Below are positions 20,122-28,699 of a DNA stretch of 64,000 nucleotides, in pieces. Position numbers and translations under genes: made by a program. Origin of the DNA: Nocardioides euryhalodurans (GTDB lineage: Bacteria; Actinomycetota; Actinomycetes; Propionibacteriales; Nocardioidaceae); NCBI RefSeq assembly GCF_004564375.1, contig NZ_CP038267.1, forward strand, positions 62,001-126,000, written 5' to 3'. Positions within the stretch are counted from its first letter, which is position 1; every line of letters begins with the position of its first letter. A model generated the notes under the pieces. It did not search any database. It was given only the letters and a program-made list of their open reading frames with translations, and was not told the DNA's origin.

Positions 20122-20130
20122 GGGACTCCT

Positions 20131-20160
20131 CTGACAGCGGACGGACCCTGAGCGTAGTCT
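20131..20160 (+). promoter_or_regulatory. Promoter of the GNAT gene
   Basis: -35 CTGACA at 20131-20136, 18-bp spacer, -10 TAGTCT at 20155-20160. Start near 20168 leaves a ~47-nt leader with GAGAGG before ATG 20215. Confidence 0.5.
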
Positions 20161-20214
20161 CGGGCGGAGGTGCCGGGCTCGGGGGACACGAGGCCTGGCG
20201 TACGAGAGGTCGAG

Positions 20215-20787
20215 ATGCGTTCTCCGGTGCACCTGCGGGCTGCCTGTGACACCGATGCACCCGCGCTGGTCCACATCTGGTCCGACGTGATGCGCCGGGT
20301 CGGTCCCGAGCAGCAGGTCGAGGACATCCGCCACGTCGTCGACCGGGTCTCCGCCATGCCGGAGGAGCGGATCGTCGTGGCCGAGGTCGAGGGACAGGTC
20401 GTGGGCGCGGTGCACCTCCGGGCGACCACGTTCAGCCCGATCAACCTCGAGCGCGTGCTCCAGGTGATCTCGCCCCACGTGCTGCCCGACTTCCGCCGCC
20501 ACGGCATCGGCAGCGCGCTGATGCAGGCGGCCGTGGAGTTCGCCGAGGAGCTCGGCATCACCCACGTCGGGACCGCGGTCGCCGCCGGCTCCCGCGACTC
20601 CAACCGCTTCATGGCACGGCTCTCGCTGGGCCCGGCCGCCACCCTCCGCGTCGCGCAGGTCGGGTCCGTCAAGAACCGGCTCTTCGCCAGCCACCGGCCG
20701 ATGATCGCCCGGGGCGGCGCCCGCCAGCTCACGCACGTGCTCGCCGCACGGCGCTCGCTGCGCCGCCAGCAGCCCTCGGAGGGCTAG
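20215..20787 (+). CDS. GNAT family N-acetyltransferase
   Basis: 190 aa. The acetyl-CoA binding motif A is visible as LPDFRRHGIGSALMQAA (R-x-x-G-I-G) near residue 99. Substrate unknown. ATG 20215 is preferred because of GAGAGG upstream and because homology to GNAT starts immediately (HLRAACDTDAPALVHIW); a GTG at 20170 would add 15 residues. The C-terminal ~45 residues are arginine-rich and outside the GNAT core. Its stop lies 3 nt from the convergent thioesterase stop. Confidence 0.85.
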   Translation: MRSPVHLRAACDTDAPALVHIWSDVMRRVGPEQQVEDIRHVVDRVSAMPEERIVVAEVEGQVVGAVHLRATTFSPINLERVLQVISPHVLPDFRRHGIGSALMQAAVEFAEELGITHVGTAVAAGSRDSNRFMARLSLGPAATLRVAQVGSVKNRLFASHRPMIARGGARQLTHVLAARRSLRRQQPSEG

Positions 20788-20790
20788 GGC

Positions 20791-21231
20791 TCAGCCCCCG
20801 AACCGGTCCGCCGGCAGCAGCGTGCAGGTGATCCGGGAGGTGCACACCCGGCGGCCCCGCTCGTCGCTGATCACCACCTCGTACGACGCCATCGACCGTC
20901 CGAGGTGGATCGCGGTCGCGACCCCGGTGACCGTCCCGCCGGTCGCCGCCCGGTGGTGGGTGGCGTTGATGTCGACGCCGACGGCCAGCCGGTCGGGCTG
21001 CGCGTGGAGCGCGGAGCCCACGGATCCGAGGGTCTCGGCCAGCACCACCGACGCCCCGCCGTGGAGCAGGCCGTAGGGCTGGGTGTTGCCCTCCACGGGC
21101 ATGGTCCCGACCACGCGGTCGGCCGAGATCTCCAGCAGCTCGATCCCCATCTTCTCGTTCAGGCCGCCCATGCCCTGGGGCATCTGCGCGATGTAGTCGG
21201 CCACCGACACGTCCGTCTGCTCCTGGCTCAT
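20791..21231 (-). CDS. Hotdog-fold thioesterase (PaaI/MenI type)
   Basis: 146 aa. The central helix and loop GLLHGGASVVLAETLGSVG is the PaaI-like thioesterase signature with the catalytic acidic residue in that helix, and GVDINATHHRAA is the matching strand. It should hydrolyse small acyl-CoA thioesters; in actinobacteria members act in menaquinone (DHNA-CoA) or phenylacetate metabolism, and I cannot choose between these. ATG 21231 taken; ATG 21240 would add three residues. Divergent from polA. Confidence 0.88.
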   Translation of the reverse strand: MSQEQTDVSVADYIAQMPQGMGGLNEKMGIELLEISADRVVGTMPVEGNTQPYGLLHGGASVVLAETLGSVGSALHAQPDRLAVGVDINATHHRAATGGTVTGVATAIHLGRSMASYEVVISDERGRRVCTSRITCTLLPADRFGG

Positions 21232-21297
21232 GCGACCCATTGTTCCCGAGGCGCCCCCGGTCCCCGGTGGGGACCTCGCGCTGTCGGTGAGCCCGGA

Positions 21298-21310
21298 TAG
21301 GGTTCGGACC
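21298..21310 (+). promoter_or_regulatory. -10 box of polA, leaderless type
   Basis: TAGGGT at 21298-21303, 7 nt before GTG 21311. Confidence 0.55.
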
Positions 21311-24004
21311 GTGTCCGACACCACCCAGCGCCTGCTCCTGCTCGACGGCCACTCCCTGGCCTACCGTGCGTTCTTCGCGCTGCCGGTGGAGAACTTCTCG
21401 ACCACCGCCGGTCAACACACCAACGCCGTCTACGGCTTCACCTCGATGCTGGTCAACGTCCTGCGCGACGAGCAGCCGACCCACGTGGGCGTCGCCTTCG
21501 ACAAGTCCCGGCAGACGTTCCGCCTCGACGAGTACGCGGACTACAAGGCCGGCCGCAACAAGACGCCGTCGGAGTTCTCCTCCCAGCTGCCGCTGATCCA
21601 GCAGATGCTCGACACCCTCGCCATCCCCCACCTCCAGCTCGAGGGCTACGAGGCCGACGACATCATCGCCACGCTCGCGACCGAGGCCACCCGCGAGGGC
21701 CTCGAGGTGCTGATCCTCACCGGCGACCGTGACGCGCTCCAGCTGGTGAGCGAGACGTGCACCGTCCTCTACCCCATGCGCGGGGTCTCCGAGCTCGCAC
21801 GGATGACCCCCGAGGCCGTCGAGACCAAGTACGGCGTCCCGCCGGCCCGCTACCCCGAGCTGGCCGCGCTGGTGGGGGAGACCTCCGACAACCTGCCCGG
21901 GGTGCCCGGCGTCGGCCAGGGCTACGCCGCGAAGTGGATCAACCTCTACGACGGCCTCGACAACGTCATCGCGCGAGCCGACGAGATCACCGGCAAGAAG
22001 GGTGAGGCGCTGCGCGCCCACCTCGCCGACGTGATGCGCAACCGGCGGCTCAACGCGCTCGTCACCGACCTCGACCTCGCCCTCGGCCCGGCCGACCTCG
22101 CGGTCGGTGCGTGGGACCGCCAGGCCGGGCTCCAGCTGCTCGACGAGCTGGAGTTCCGCGGCGACCTTCGCACCCGCCTGCTGGAGGTGGTCGACGCCGC
22201 CTCTGAGGAGCCGATCGACGAGAGCGGCTTCGAGCTGGCCGGGAGCCGGCTGTCGCCGGGCGAGGTGGCCGGCTGGCTGACCGCTCACGCGAGCGGCGAG
22301 GGCCGGACCGGCCTGACCGTGCAGGGCAGCTGGCGCGGCGGCACCGGCGAGGTGTGGTCGCTCGCCCTGGCCGCCGCCGACGGCACCGCCGCCTGGCTCG
22401 ACGCCGCCGAGATCTCCCCCGAGGACGACGCCGCCCTCGTGTCGTGGCTCGGCGACCCGGGGCGGACCAAGGTGATGCACGACGCCAAGGGTCCGATGCT
22501 GGCCCTGGCAGCCCGGGGCTGGGAGCTGCGGGGCCTGGTGAGCGACACCGCCCTGGCCGCCTACCTCGTCCGCCCCGACCAGCGCTCCTACGACCTCGCC
22601 GACCTGACGCTGCGCTACCTCAAGCGCGAGCTGCGCACCCATGCCGGCGACGCCGGGCAGGCCGAGCTGTCCTTCGACACCGACGAGAGCACCGGCGCCC
22701 AGGACGTCGCGATGCTCCACGCGCGGGCGGTCCTCGACCTCGCCGACGCCCTCGACGACGCGATCGAGGAGCACGGCGGCGCCCGGCTGCTGGCCGAGAT
22801 GGAGCTCCCGCTGGTCGACCTGCTCGCCGAGATGGAGCAGGTCGGGATCGCCGTCGACCTCGACCACCTCGAGTCGCTGGAGTCCCACTTCGCCGGCGAG
22901 GTCAAGCGCGCCGCCGACGACGCGTACGCCGTGATCGGCAAGGAGATCAACCTCGGCTCGCCCAAGCAGCTGCAGGTCGTCCTCTTCGACGAGCTCGACA
23001 TGCCGAAGACCAAGCGCACCAAGACCGGGTGGACCACCGACGCCGACGCGCTGCAGTCGCTCTACGAGAAGACCGAGCACCCCTTCCTCACCGCGCTGCT
23101 CCGCCACCGCGACGTCGCCCGGCTGCGCCAGACCATCGAGGGGCTGCTCAAGACGGTCGCCCCGGACGGCCGGATCCACACCACGTTCAACCAGACGATC
23201 GCGGCGACCGGTCGGCTCTCCAGCACCGACCCCAACCTCCAGAACATCCCGATCCGGACCGAGGAGGGGCGCCGGATCCGCGAGGGCTTCGTGGTGGGGC
23301 CGGGCTACGAGTCGCTGATGACCGCCGACTACAGCCAGATCGAGATGCGGATCATGGCCCACCTCTCCGAGGACGCGCTGCTCATCGAGGCGTTCCGCTC
23401 GGGCCGCGACTTCCACGCGGTGACCGCCGCCCGGGTCTTCGACGTCGAGCCCACGGCCGTCACGACGGAGATGCGGGCCAAGATCAAGGCGATGAACTAC
23501 GGCCTCGCCTACGGTCTCTCGGCCTTCGGGCTCGGCCAGCAGCTGCGGATCGACCCGTCCGAGGCCCGCGGGCTGATGGACGAGTACTTCGAGACCTTCG
23601 GCGGGGTGCGCGACTACCTCACCGGCGTGGTCGACGAGGCGCGCCGTTCCGGCTTCACCGAGACCATCTGGGGCCGGCGCCGCTATCTCCCCGACCTGAC
23701 CAGCGACAACCGGCAGCGCCGCGAGATGGCGGAGCGGATGGCGCTCAACGCGCCGATCCAGGGCTCCGCGGCCGACCTGATCAAGGTCGCCATGCTCCAG
23801 GTGCAGGCGGCGATCACCGAGGCCGGCCTGGCGTCACGGATGCTGCTGCAGGTCCACGACGAGCTCGTCCTCGAGGTCGCGCCGGGGGAGCGGGAGCAGC
23901 TCGACGCGCTGGTCCGCGAGCAGATGGGGTCCGCGGCCGAGCTGACCGTCCCGCTCGACGTCTCCGTCGGCACCGGCCGCAGCTGGCACGAAGCCGCCCA
24001 CTGA
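21311..24004 (+). CDS. polA: DNA polymerase I
   Basis: 897 aa. The 5'-3' exonuclease domain (about 1-290) starts LLLLDGHSLAYRAFFAL and has EGYEADDIIATLA and TGDRDALQLV. The middle domain (about 320-490) corresponds to the proofreading exonuclease but the usual D-x-E is replaced (WSLALAAADGTAAWLD), so it is predicted inactive, as in other actinobacterial PolA. Polymerase motifs are intact: A, TADYSQIEMRIMAH; B, KAMNYGLAYG; C, LLQVHDELVLEV. The GTG at 21311 lies right after a -10 box; the upstream in-frame codons are untranslated promoter. Its stop abuts that of the flippase gene (TGATCA). Confidence 0.97.
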   Translation: MSDTTQRLLLLDGHSLAYRAFFALPVENFSTTAGQHTNAVYGFTSMLVNVLRDEQPTHVGVAFDKSRQTFRLDEYADYKAGRNKTPSEFSSQLPLIQQMLDTLAIPHLQLEGYEADDIIATLATEATREGLEVLILTGDRDALQLVSETCTVLYPMRGVSELARMTPEAVETKYGVPPARYPELAALVGETSDNLPGVPGVGQGYAAKWINLYDGLDNVIARADEITGKKGEALRAHLADVMRNRRLNALVTDLDLALGPADLAVGAWDRQAGLQLLDELEFRGDLRTRLLEVVDAASEEPIDESGFELAGSRLSPGEVAGWLTAHASGEGRTGLTVQGSWRGGTGEVWSLALAAADGTAAWLDAAEISPEDDAALVSWLGDPGRTKVMHDAKGPMLALAARGWELRGLVSDTALAAYLVRPDQRSYDLADLTLRYLKRELRTHAGDAGQAELSFDTDESTGAQDVAMLHARAVLDLADALDDAIEEHGGARLLAEMELPLVDLLAEMEQVGIAVDLDHLESLESHFAGEVKRAADDAYAVIGKEINLGSPKQLQVVLFDELDMPKTKRTKTGWTTDADALQSLYEKTEHPFLTALLRHRDVARLRQTIEGLLKTVAPDGRIHTTFNQTIAATGRLSSTDPNLQNIPIRTEEGRRIREGFVVGPGYESLMTADYSQIEMRIMAHLSEDALLIEAFRSGRDFHAVTAARVFDVEPTAVTTEMRAKIKAMNYGLAYGLSAFGLGQQLRIDPSEARGLMDEYFETFGGVRDYLTGVVDEARRSGFTETIWGRRRYLPDLTSDNRQRREMAERMALNAPIQGSAADLIKVAMLQVQAAITEAGLASRMLLQVHDELVLEVAPGEREQLDALVREQMGSAAELTVPLDVSVGTGRSWHEAAH

Positions 24005-25261
24005 TCAGCTGCGGGCGAGGGTCCGGTCCCGGCGTACGAGGCGGGCGGTGAGCCCGAGCAGCAGGGCCAGCAGGATGGCGTCGACGACGATCACGCGCAC
24101 CACCAGCTCGGTGACCGACCCGGCCGTGGCGCCGGCGGCCACCATGGCGAGCAGCGCAGCCCAGATCAGCAGGCTGCTGCGACGCCCCTGCCGTGCCAGC
24201 ACGGCGTAGACGAGCAGCTGCACCATGGCGAGCACGGTCCCGAGCAGCGCGAAGAGCCAGAGCTGGCCGGTGATCTCGGCGAACTCCTGGCCGCCGATGA
24301 AGACCAGCGCCACCTCCGGCAGCAGCCAGCACGCGACCGTCCCGACCGTCCCCAGCACGCCGATGGCGGTGATGCTGCGTACCAGGGCGGAGTCGCGCTG
24401 CCCCTCGCGCGCCATCGCAGGGAAGGCGACGACCACGACGAACTGCGGCAGGAACAGCATCGCCTTGGTGAGGATCAGCCCGCCGGCGTAGAGACCGCTG
24501 TCGTGGGGCGTGAGCACGTTGCGGGCGACGACGATGTCGAGGTTGGAGAGGGCGAAGAAGGCCAGCAGCGTCTGGGAGTTGGCCAGCGACTCGGTGAGGA
24601 TGGCGCGGCCGCTGTGGCGGTCGGCGACCGCACCGGGCTCGCGCTCGTGGCGCAGGGCCCACCAGCCGACGACGACGGGGAAGACGCAGCCGACCGAGAC
24701 GGCCAGCACGGCGGAGAACTCGCTGGGCGACCACACCAGCAGTGCGACACCGAGCGCGAGACGCGGTACGCCGGCCGCGACGTAGACCGCCCCGAGCGCA
24801 GCCCACCGCCGCTCGCCCTGCAGCACCCCGGCCTGCCCGCCCATCACGGTGAGCGGGATCGCGGTGAGCGCGACCAGCAACGCGGTCCAGAAGCTCTCGA
24901 GGCGCAGCACCCGCTCGATCACCGGTGTGAGGACAAGCAGGACGGCGCCGGCTGCCAGGGCGGCCTGCCAGCTGACACGGAGGATGCCCCGCTCGATCTG
25001 GTCGACGTGGGCGGCGTCCGCGGAGATCCGGCGGGCCGCGGTGGCCTGCAGCGCCAGCGCGATCACGCTCACGACGAGCAGGAGGTTCATGACCGCGGCC
25101 ACGCCGCCGTACTGCTCGGGGCCGAGGACGCGGGCCGCGAGGATCGTGTAGCCGTAGGTCGCGATGTTCATGACGGCCATGGCGACGGCGATCTGGGCGC
25201 CGCCCCTCACCGGGGACGGGACGGCGGACGGCGCGTCCGCGGTGTCCTGGTCCCAGCTCAC
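24005..25261 (-). CDS. Oligosaccharide flippase-like (MOP superfamily) membrane protein
   Basis: 418 aa with about 12 hydrophobic segments. The N-terminal part (GGAQIAVAMAVMNIATYGYTILAARVLGPEQYGGVAAVMN) is the polysaccharide-export/Wzx pattern, and SNLDIVVARNVLTPHDSGLYAGG near 260 is the second conserved block. It may flip lipid-linked sugars across the membrane for surface polysaccharide; there are no glycosyltransferase genes next to it, so the substrate is unknown. GTG 25261 is chosen because a TACCCT -10 box lies 6 nt upstream; a longer frame would start inside the promoter. Confidence 0.82.
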   Translation of the reverse strand: MSWDQDTADAPSAVPSPVRGGAQIAVAMAVMNIATYGYTILAARVLGPEQYGGVAAVMNLLLVVSVIALALQATAARRISADAAHVDQIERGILRVSWQAALAAGAVLLVLTPVIERVLRLESFWTALLVALTAIPLTVMGGQAGVLQGERRWAALGAVYVAAGVPRLALGVALLVWSPSEFSAVLAVSVGCVFPVVVGWWALRHEREPGAVADRHSGRAILTESLANSQTLLAFFALSNLDIVVARNVLTPHDSGLYAGGLILTKAMLFLPQFVVVVAFPAMAREGQRDSALVRSITAIGVLGTVGTVACWLLPEVALVFIGGQEFAEITGQLWLFALLGTVLAMVQLLVYAVLARQGRRSSLLIWAALLAMVAAGATAGSVTELVVRVIVVDAILLALLLGLTARLVRRDRTLARS

Positions 25262-25273
25262 GCGTCGAGGGTA
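25262..25273 (-). promoter_or_regulatory. -10 box of the flippase gene, leaderless type
   Basis: TACCCT (25273-25268, minus strand), 6 nt before the GTG. Confidence 0.5.
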
Positions 25274-25346
25274 GGCGGTGCCGCACGGCGTCGCCGGGTC
25301 GGCGCCAACGGCGCCGACATGAGACCGACGACACATCCACGTGAAC

Positions 25347-25377
25347 TTGTTATTTTCCGGTTACCGGACGGTAAACT
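25347..25377 (+). promoter_or_regulatory. Promoter with a perfect palindromic operator
   Basis: -35 TTGTTA at 25347-25352 and -10 TAAACT at 25372-25377 (19-bp spacer) in a locally AT-rich stretch. TTACCG-GA-CGGTAA (25361-25374) is a perfect inverted repeat lying in the spacer and overlapping the -10, the position of a repressor operator. Confidence 0.55.
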
Positions 25378-25449
25378 CCGGCGACCGCGCATACCGTGCG
25401 GTCCGCGGCCGGGAGGGCCGTGGTAACCGTGGAGGGACCCGCGTTTCGT

Positions 25450-26010
25450 ATGCGTAGAACCTTGATCTCCGGGCTGCTGCTGGTCGCGGCCGCCTTCATC
25501 ACCGTGATGCTGAGCAGCTGGCTCGACCTCGAGCTCGACTCGGTCGCCCTGCTCGGCCTCGCCGCCGGCGCGGTCGTGGCCCTGGTGCCCGACGCCACCG
25601 CCGGCCGTCGTCTCGCCGGCTTCGCGCTGGGCGTCTTCGTCACCGTGCTGAGCTACTACGCCCGCGCGTCGATCCTGCCCGACACGGCCACCGGTCGCGC
25701 GGTCTTCGCTGCGCTGGCCGTCGCCCTGTGCGTCGGCGTGGCGATGATCAGCATGGACAAGCTCCCGCTGTGGAGCGCGCTGCTCGGCGCCGGCACCTTC
25801 GCGGGTGCCTTCGAGGCCGCCTACTCCGCCGCGCCGCCGCGCGTGGTCGACAACTCCTTCACGAGCATCACCGCGCTGGCCATGTGCGTGGGCATGGGCT
25901 TCCTGGCAGCGGCGATCGCGGCCGCCCTGGCCCGTCCCGAGCAGGAGCACAAGCACGCCGCCGACGACAACACGGCCACCACCGACGAGCTGATGGAGAC
26001 CGCCAAGTGA
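25450..26010 (+). CDS. Six-TM membrane protein of unknown function
   Basis: 186 aa with about six hydrophobic segments (roughly 5-24, 29-47, 52-72, 80-98, 103-122, 136-158) and a hydrophilic C-terminal tail rich in H, D, E and T. No family recognised. It is the first gene of a two-gene operon with the heptad-repeat surface protein: the GTG and ATG of that gene sit on and just after its stop codon. A purine-rich GGAGGG lies 13 nt before the ATG; a GTG at 25429 is a possible alternative start. The promoter carries a palindromic operator. Confidence 0.72.
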   Translation: MRRTLISGLLLVAAAFITVMLSSWLDLELDSVALLGLAAGAVVALVPDATAGRRLAGFALGVFVTVLSYYARASILPDTATGRAVFAALAVALCVGVAMISMDKLPLWSALLGAGTFAGAFEAAYSAAPPRVVDNSFTSITALAMCVGMGFLAAAIAAALARPEQEHKHAADDNTATTDELMETAK

Positions 26011-26018
26011 GGACCACC

Positions 26019-28556
26019 ATGAAGCCCACCCTGACGGTGGGCGCAGGACTTGCCGCGCTCGCGCTGACCGCGGTCGCGACCGCTCCCGGCGCGTACGCCG
26101 CGGAGGGCGACGTCGACGTCGTCAACACCGAGACCGTGCAGGTCTACGTCAACGCCGACGGCGACGTCGAGAGCCAGCGCGTCTACGAGCAGCTCACGAT
26201 GACCGGCTCCGGCCAGGTCGAGGTCGCCAACCCGATCGAGGAGAGCGGCCTGCGCAACCTCGACGGTTTCGACGGCTACTCCGTCGAGGACGGCGTCCAG
26301 AACGTCGAGGTCGACGTCGACGGCACCGAGCGCCTGCGCTCGGTCAGCGACTACACCGGCGAGCTGCCGCTCGACATCTCCATCGAGTACCGCCTCGACG
26401 GCGAGCTCGTCGAGCCCGGCGACGTGGTCGGCGAGACCGGTGAGCTCGAGGTGCTCTACACGGTGAAGAACATCACCGCGCAGCAGCAGGAGGTCACCTT
26501 CGACGACGGCAAGGGTGGCACCGTCACCGAGATGGCCGAGGTCCCGATCCCCATGGTGGGCTCGCTCACCACCGTCGCGCCCCCGAACTTCACCGAGGTC
26601 TCCTCCGAGCAGGCCAACCTGGCCGGCGACGGCAAGGGCGGCACCAAGATGAGCTTCACGATGACGCTCTTCCCGCCGCTCGGCTCCGACGAGGTCCAGT
26701 TCGGCTACACCGCCAACGTCACCGACGCGGTCGTCCCGTCGTCCTCGGTCTCCGCACTGCCGGTGAACCCGCTCGAGAGCCCCTCCTTCAAGACCGCCGG
26801 CGAGAGCTACCAGTCCGGCTCCGAGACCGGCATCAAGCTGGCCGAGGGTGCGACCGAGATCGACACCAACCTGCTCAAGCTCCGTGACGGGGCCGCGACC
26901 CTCCTCGCCGGCCTGATCCAGCTGAGCGACGGTGCCGACGAGCTCAACGCCGGCCTCGCCGGCGAGGCCGCCCCGGGCGCCCAGAAGCTGGCCGACGGTG
27001 CCGGTGAGCTCAACGACGGCCTCGGCCAGATCGACGACGGCGCGGGCCAGCTGGCCGACGGCGCCGGCAAGGCCAGCGACGGTGGCGACCAGCTCGCTGC
27101 CGGTGCCGGCGAGCTCAACGACGGGCTCGGCAAGATCGACGCCGGTGCGGGCGACCTCGCCGACGGCGCCGGTCGCCTCGCCGGTGGAACCGGAGACGCG
27201 CTGACCGGCAGCAAGAAGCTCGAGGGCGGTCTCAAGCAGATCCGCGACGGGCTGGCCCAGCTCTCCGACGTGGAGGGCCTGCCGAAGGCGCTCGCCGGCG
27301 CCAAGCAGCTCAAGGCGGGTGTCGACGAGATCGTGACCAAGGTTGGCAGTGCCAGCACCCCGGGGACCCTCCTGTGGGGCATCAACCAGCTTGCGGTAAA
27401 GCTCCCGGCTGCTGAGACCGGCTCGGCCCAGATCCTGGGTGGCCTGCAGAACCAGCTGCGACCGGGCCTGGCCCAGGCCAAGGGCGGCGTCGACCAGGTG
27501 CAGGGCGGCCTCGCCGCCGCCGTGGCGACGGGCGGCAGCCTGGACCAGCTCACCGCGGGCCTCGATGGCCTGCGGGGCTTCTGCGACGTCGACGAGCCGA
27601 CCTGCGGCCCGACGATCACCGCGCTGCAGGATGGCGTGGCCACCAGCAAGAGCAACCTCACGGCCGCCAACCAGGGCCTGCTCCAGGTCTCGGGCGGGCT
27701 CGGCACCGCCATCGGTGCCCTGGACGCGCAGCTGATCCCCGGCGCGACGGCGCTCAACAGTGGCCTGACCGAGGCGGCGGCGGGCGCGGCACAGCTCGAC
27801 GCGAACGGCCCGGCGCTTCGCACTGGTCTGCTGCAGGTCCAGGCGGGTCTCGCCGACCTCGTCACCGGTCTGACCGGCGCCGTGGGCGGGGCCTCGCAGC
27901 TCGCTGCGGGCGCCGACGAGGCGTACGCCGGCTCCGGCGACCTGTCCGACGGCCTCTCGCAGATCGACGGCGGCGCCAACGAGCTCGCCGACGGTGCCGG
28001 TCGCCTCGCGGCCGGTACGGGTGACGCCGAGGCGGGCTCGCAGAAGCTCGCCGTCGGTGCCGGCGACCTGGCTGCGGGCCTGAACACCCTCACGGCCGGT
28101 GCGCTGAAGCTCGCCGGTGGAACCGGTGACGCGGCGGAGGGCTCCACGCTCCTCGCCGACGGCGCCGGCGACCTGGCCGAGGGCCTGGGCGACGCCGCAG
28201 AGGGCTCGGGCCGGCTGGCCGACGGCATGGCCGAGGCCGCTGACGGCGCCCCGGCGCTGGTCGACGGTGCGGGCCGCCTGTCCGACGAGGGCATGTCGCA
28301 GCTGATCGACGCGGGCACGGACACCGCGCAGGACTACGGCAAGCTCTACGCCGTGATCGCTGCCGGTGCCGAGCGGGCCGACACCGAGAGGATGGCGTAC
28401 GGCGCCCCGGAGGACGCCGTGGGTCAGACCGCCTACACCTACGAGCTGCTCGGTGACGACGGCGAGAGCGGCCGCAACACCAAGCGCGGCCTCGCCGCGC
28501 TGGCCCTGCTGGGCCTCGGTGGCGGCGCGATCCTCGTGGGTCGACGCTTCGTCTGA
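26019..28556 (+). CDS. Secreted Leu-x-x-Gly heptad-repeat protein with C-terminal membrane anchor (YhgE/Pip-like repeats)
   Basis: 845 aa. Signal peptide at 1-28 (GAYAAEG), a ~240-residue acidic beta-rich domain, then two long blocks of the X-X-X-Leu-X-X-Gly heptad (about 270-410 and 600-770), for example AGELNDGLGQIDDGAGQLADGAG. A C-terminal hydrophobic segment (about 822-842) ending GRRFV anchors it. The same heptads occur in YhgE/Pip-type surface proteins and are predicted to form long extended rods. GAGGA 5 nt before ATG 26019; GTG 26007 is an alternative. It is probably membrane-tethered and works with the six-TM protein before it; the function is unknown. Confidence 0.85.
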   Translation: MKPTLTVGAGLAALALTAVATAPGAYAAEGDVDVVNTETVQVYVNADGDVESQRVYEQLTMTGSGQVEVANPIEESGLRNLDGFDGYSVEDGVQNVEVDVDGTERLRSVSDYTGELPLDISIEYRLDGELVEPGDVVGETGELEVLYTVKNITAQQQEVTFDDGKGGTVTEMAEVPIPMVGSLTTVAPPNFTEVSSEQANLAGDGKGGTKMSFTMTLFPPLGSDEVQFGYTANVTDAVVPSSSVSALPVNPLESPSFKTAGESYQSGSETGIKLAEGATEIDTNLLKLRDGAATLLAGLIQLSDGADELNAGLAGEAAPGAQKLADGAGELNDGLGQIDDGAGQLADGAGKASDGGDQLAAGAGELNDGLGKIDAGAGDLADGAGRLAGGTGDALTGSKKLEGGLKQIRDGLAQLSDVEGLPKALAGAKQLKAGVDEIVTKVGSASTPGTLLWGINQLAVKLPAAETGSAQILGGLQNQLRPGLAQAKGGVDQVQGGLAAAVATGGSLDQLTAGLDGLRGFCDVDEPTCGPTITALQDGVATSKSNLTAANQGLLQVSGGLGTAIGALDAQLIPGATALNSGLTEAAAGAAQLDANGPALRTGLLQVQAGLADLVTGLTGAVGGASQLAAGADEAYAGSGDLSDGLSQIDGGANELADGAGRLAAGTGDAEAGSQKLAVGAGDLAAGLNTLTAGALKLAGGTGDAAEGSTLLADGAGDLAEGLGDAAEGSGRLADGMAEAADGAPALVDGAGRLSDEGMSQLIDAGTDTAQDYGKLYAVIAAGAERADTERMAYGAPEDAVGQTAYTYELLGDDGESGRNTKRGLAALALLGLGGGAILVGRRFV
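26997..27180 (+). repeat. 105-nt direct duplication in the heptad-repeat gene
   Basis: The block starting at 26997 (GGTGCCGGTGAGCTCAACGA) recurs at 27102 with few changes over about 78 nt. The period of 105 nt equals five heptads, so copy number can change without a frameshift. Confidence 0.7.
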
Positions 28557-28575
28557 TCCGCTCCGCTCCACAGCC

Positions 28576-28605
28576 GCGGCGCCGTCCCGAGAGGGGCGGC
28601 GCCGC
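28576..28605 (+). terminator. Terminator of the envelope operon
   Basis: A 13-bp stem (one G-U) GCGGCGCCG...CGGCGCCGC with GAGA loop, 20 nt past the stop codon. No long U-run. Confidence 0.7.
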
Positions 28606-28623
28606 GCTGCTGTCCCCGCCTCC

Positions 28624-28652
28624 CTGACCGGGGCGGCGTGGCGGCCTACCCT
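28624..28652 (+). promoter_or_regulatory. Promoter of the sulfatase gene
   Basis: -35 CTGACC at 28624-28629, 17-bp spacer, -10 TACCCT at 28647-28652; leader of about 41 nt with GGGGAG before ATG 28700. Confidence 0.55.
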
Positions 28653-28699
28653 TGATGGGCCCGCCGAGGCCGCGGGTGTCCCGCCCCCGGGGAGTGGTG

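Noticed and set aside
21232-21310. N-terminal extension of PolA by 27 residues from an earlier in-frame start
   Set aside because: A TAGGGT box 7 nt before GTG 21311 and the normal PolA N-terminus immediately after it show that the upstream codons are promoter.
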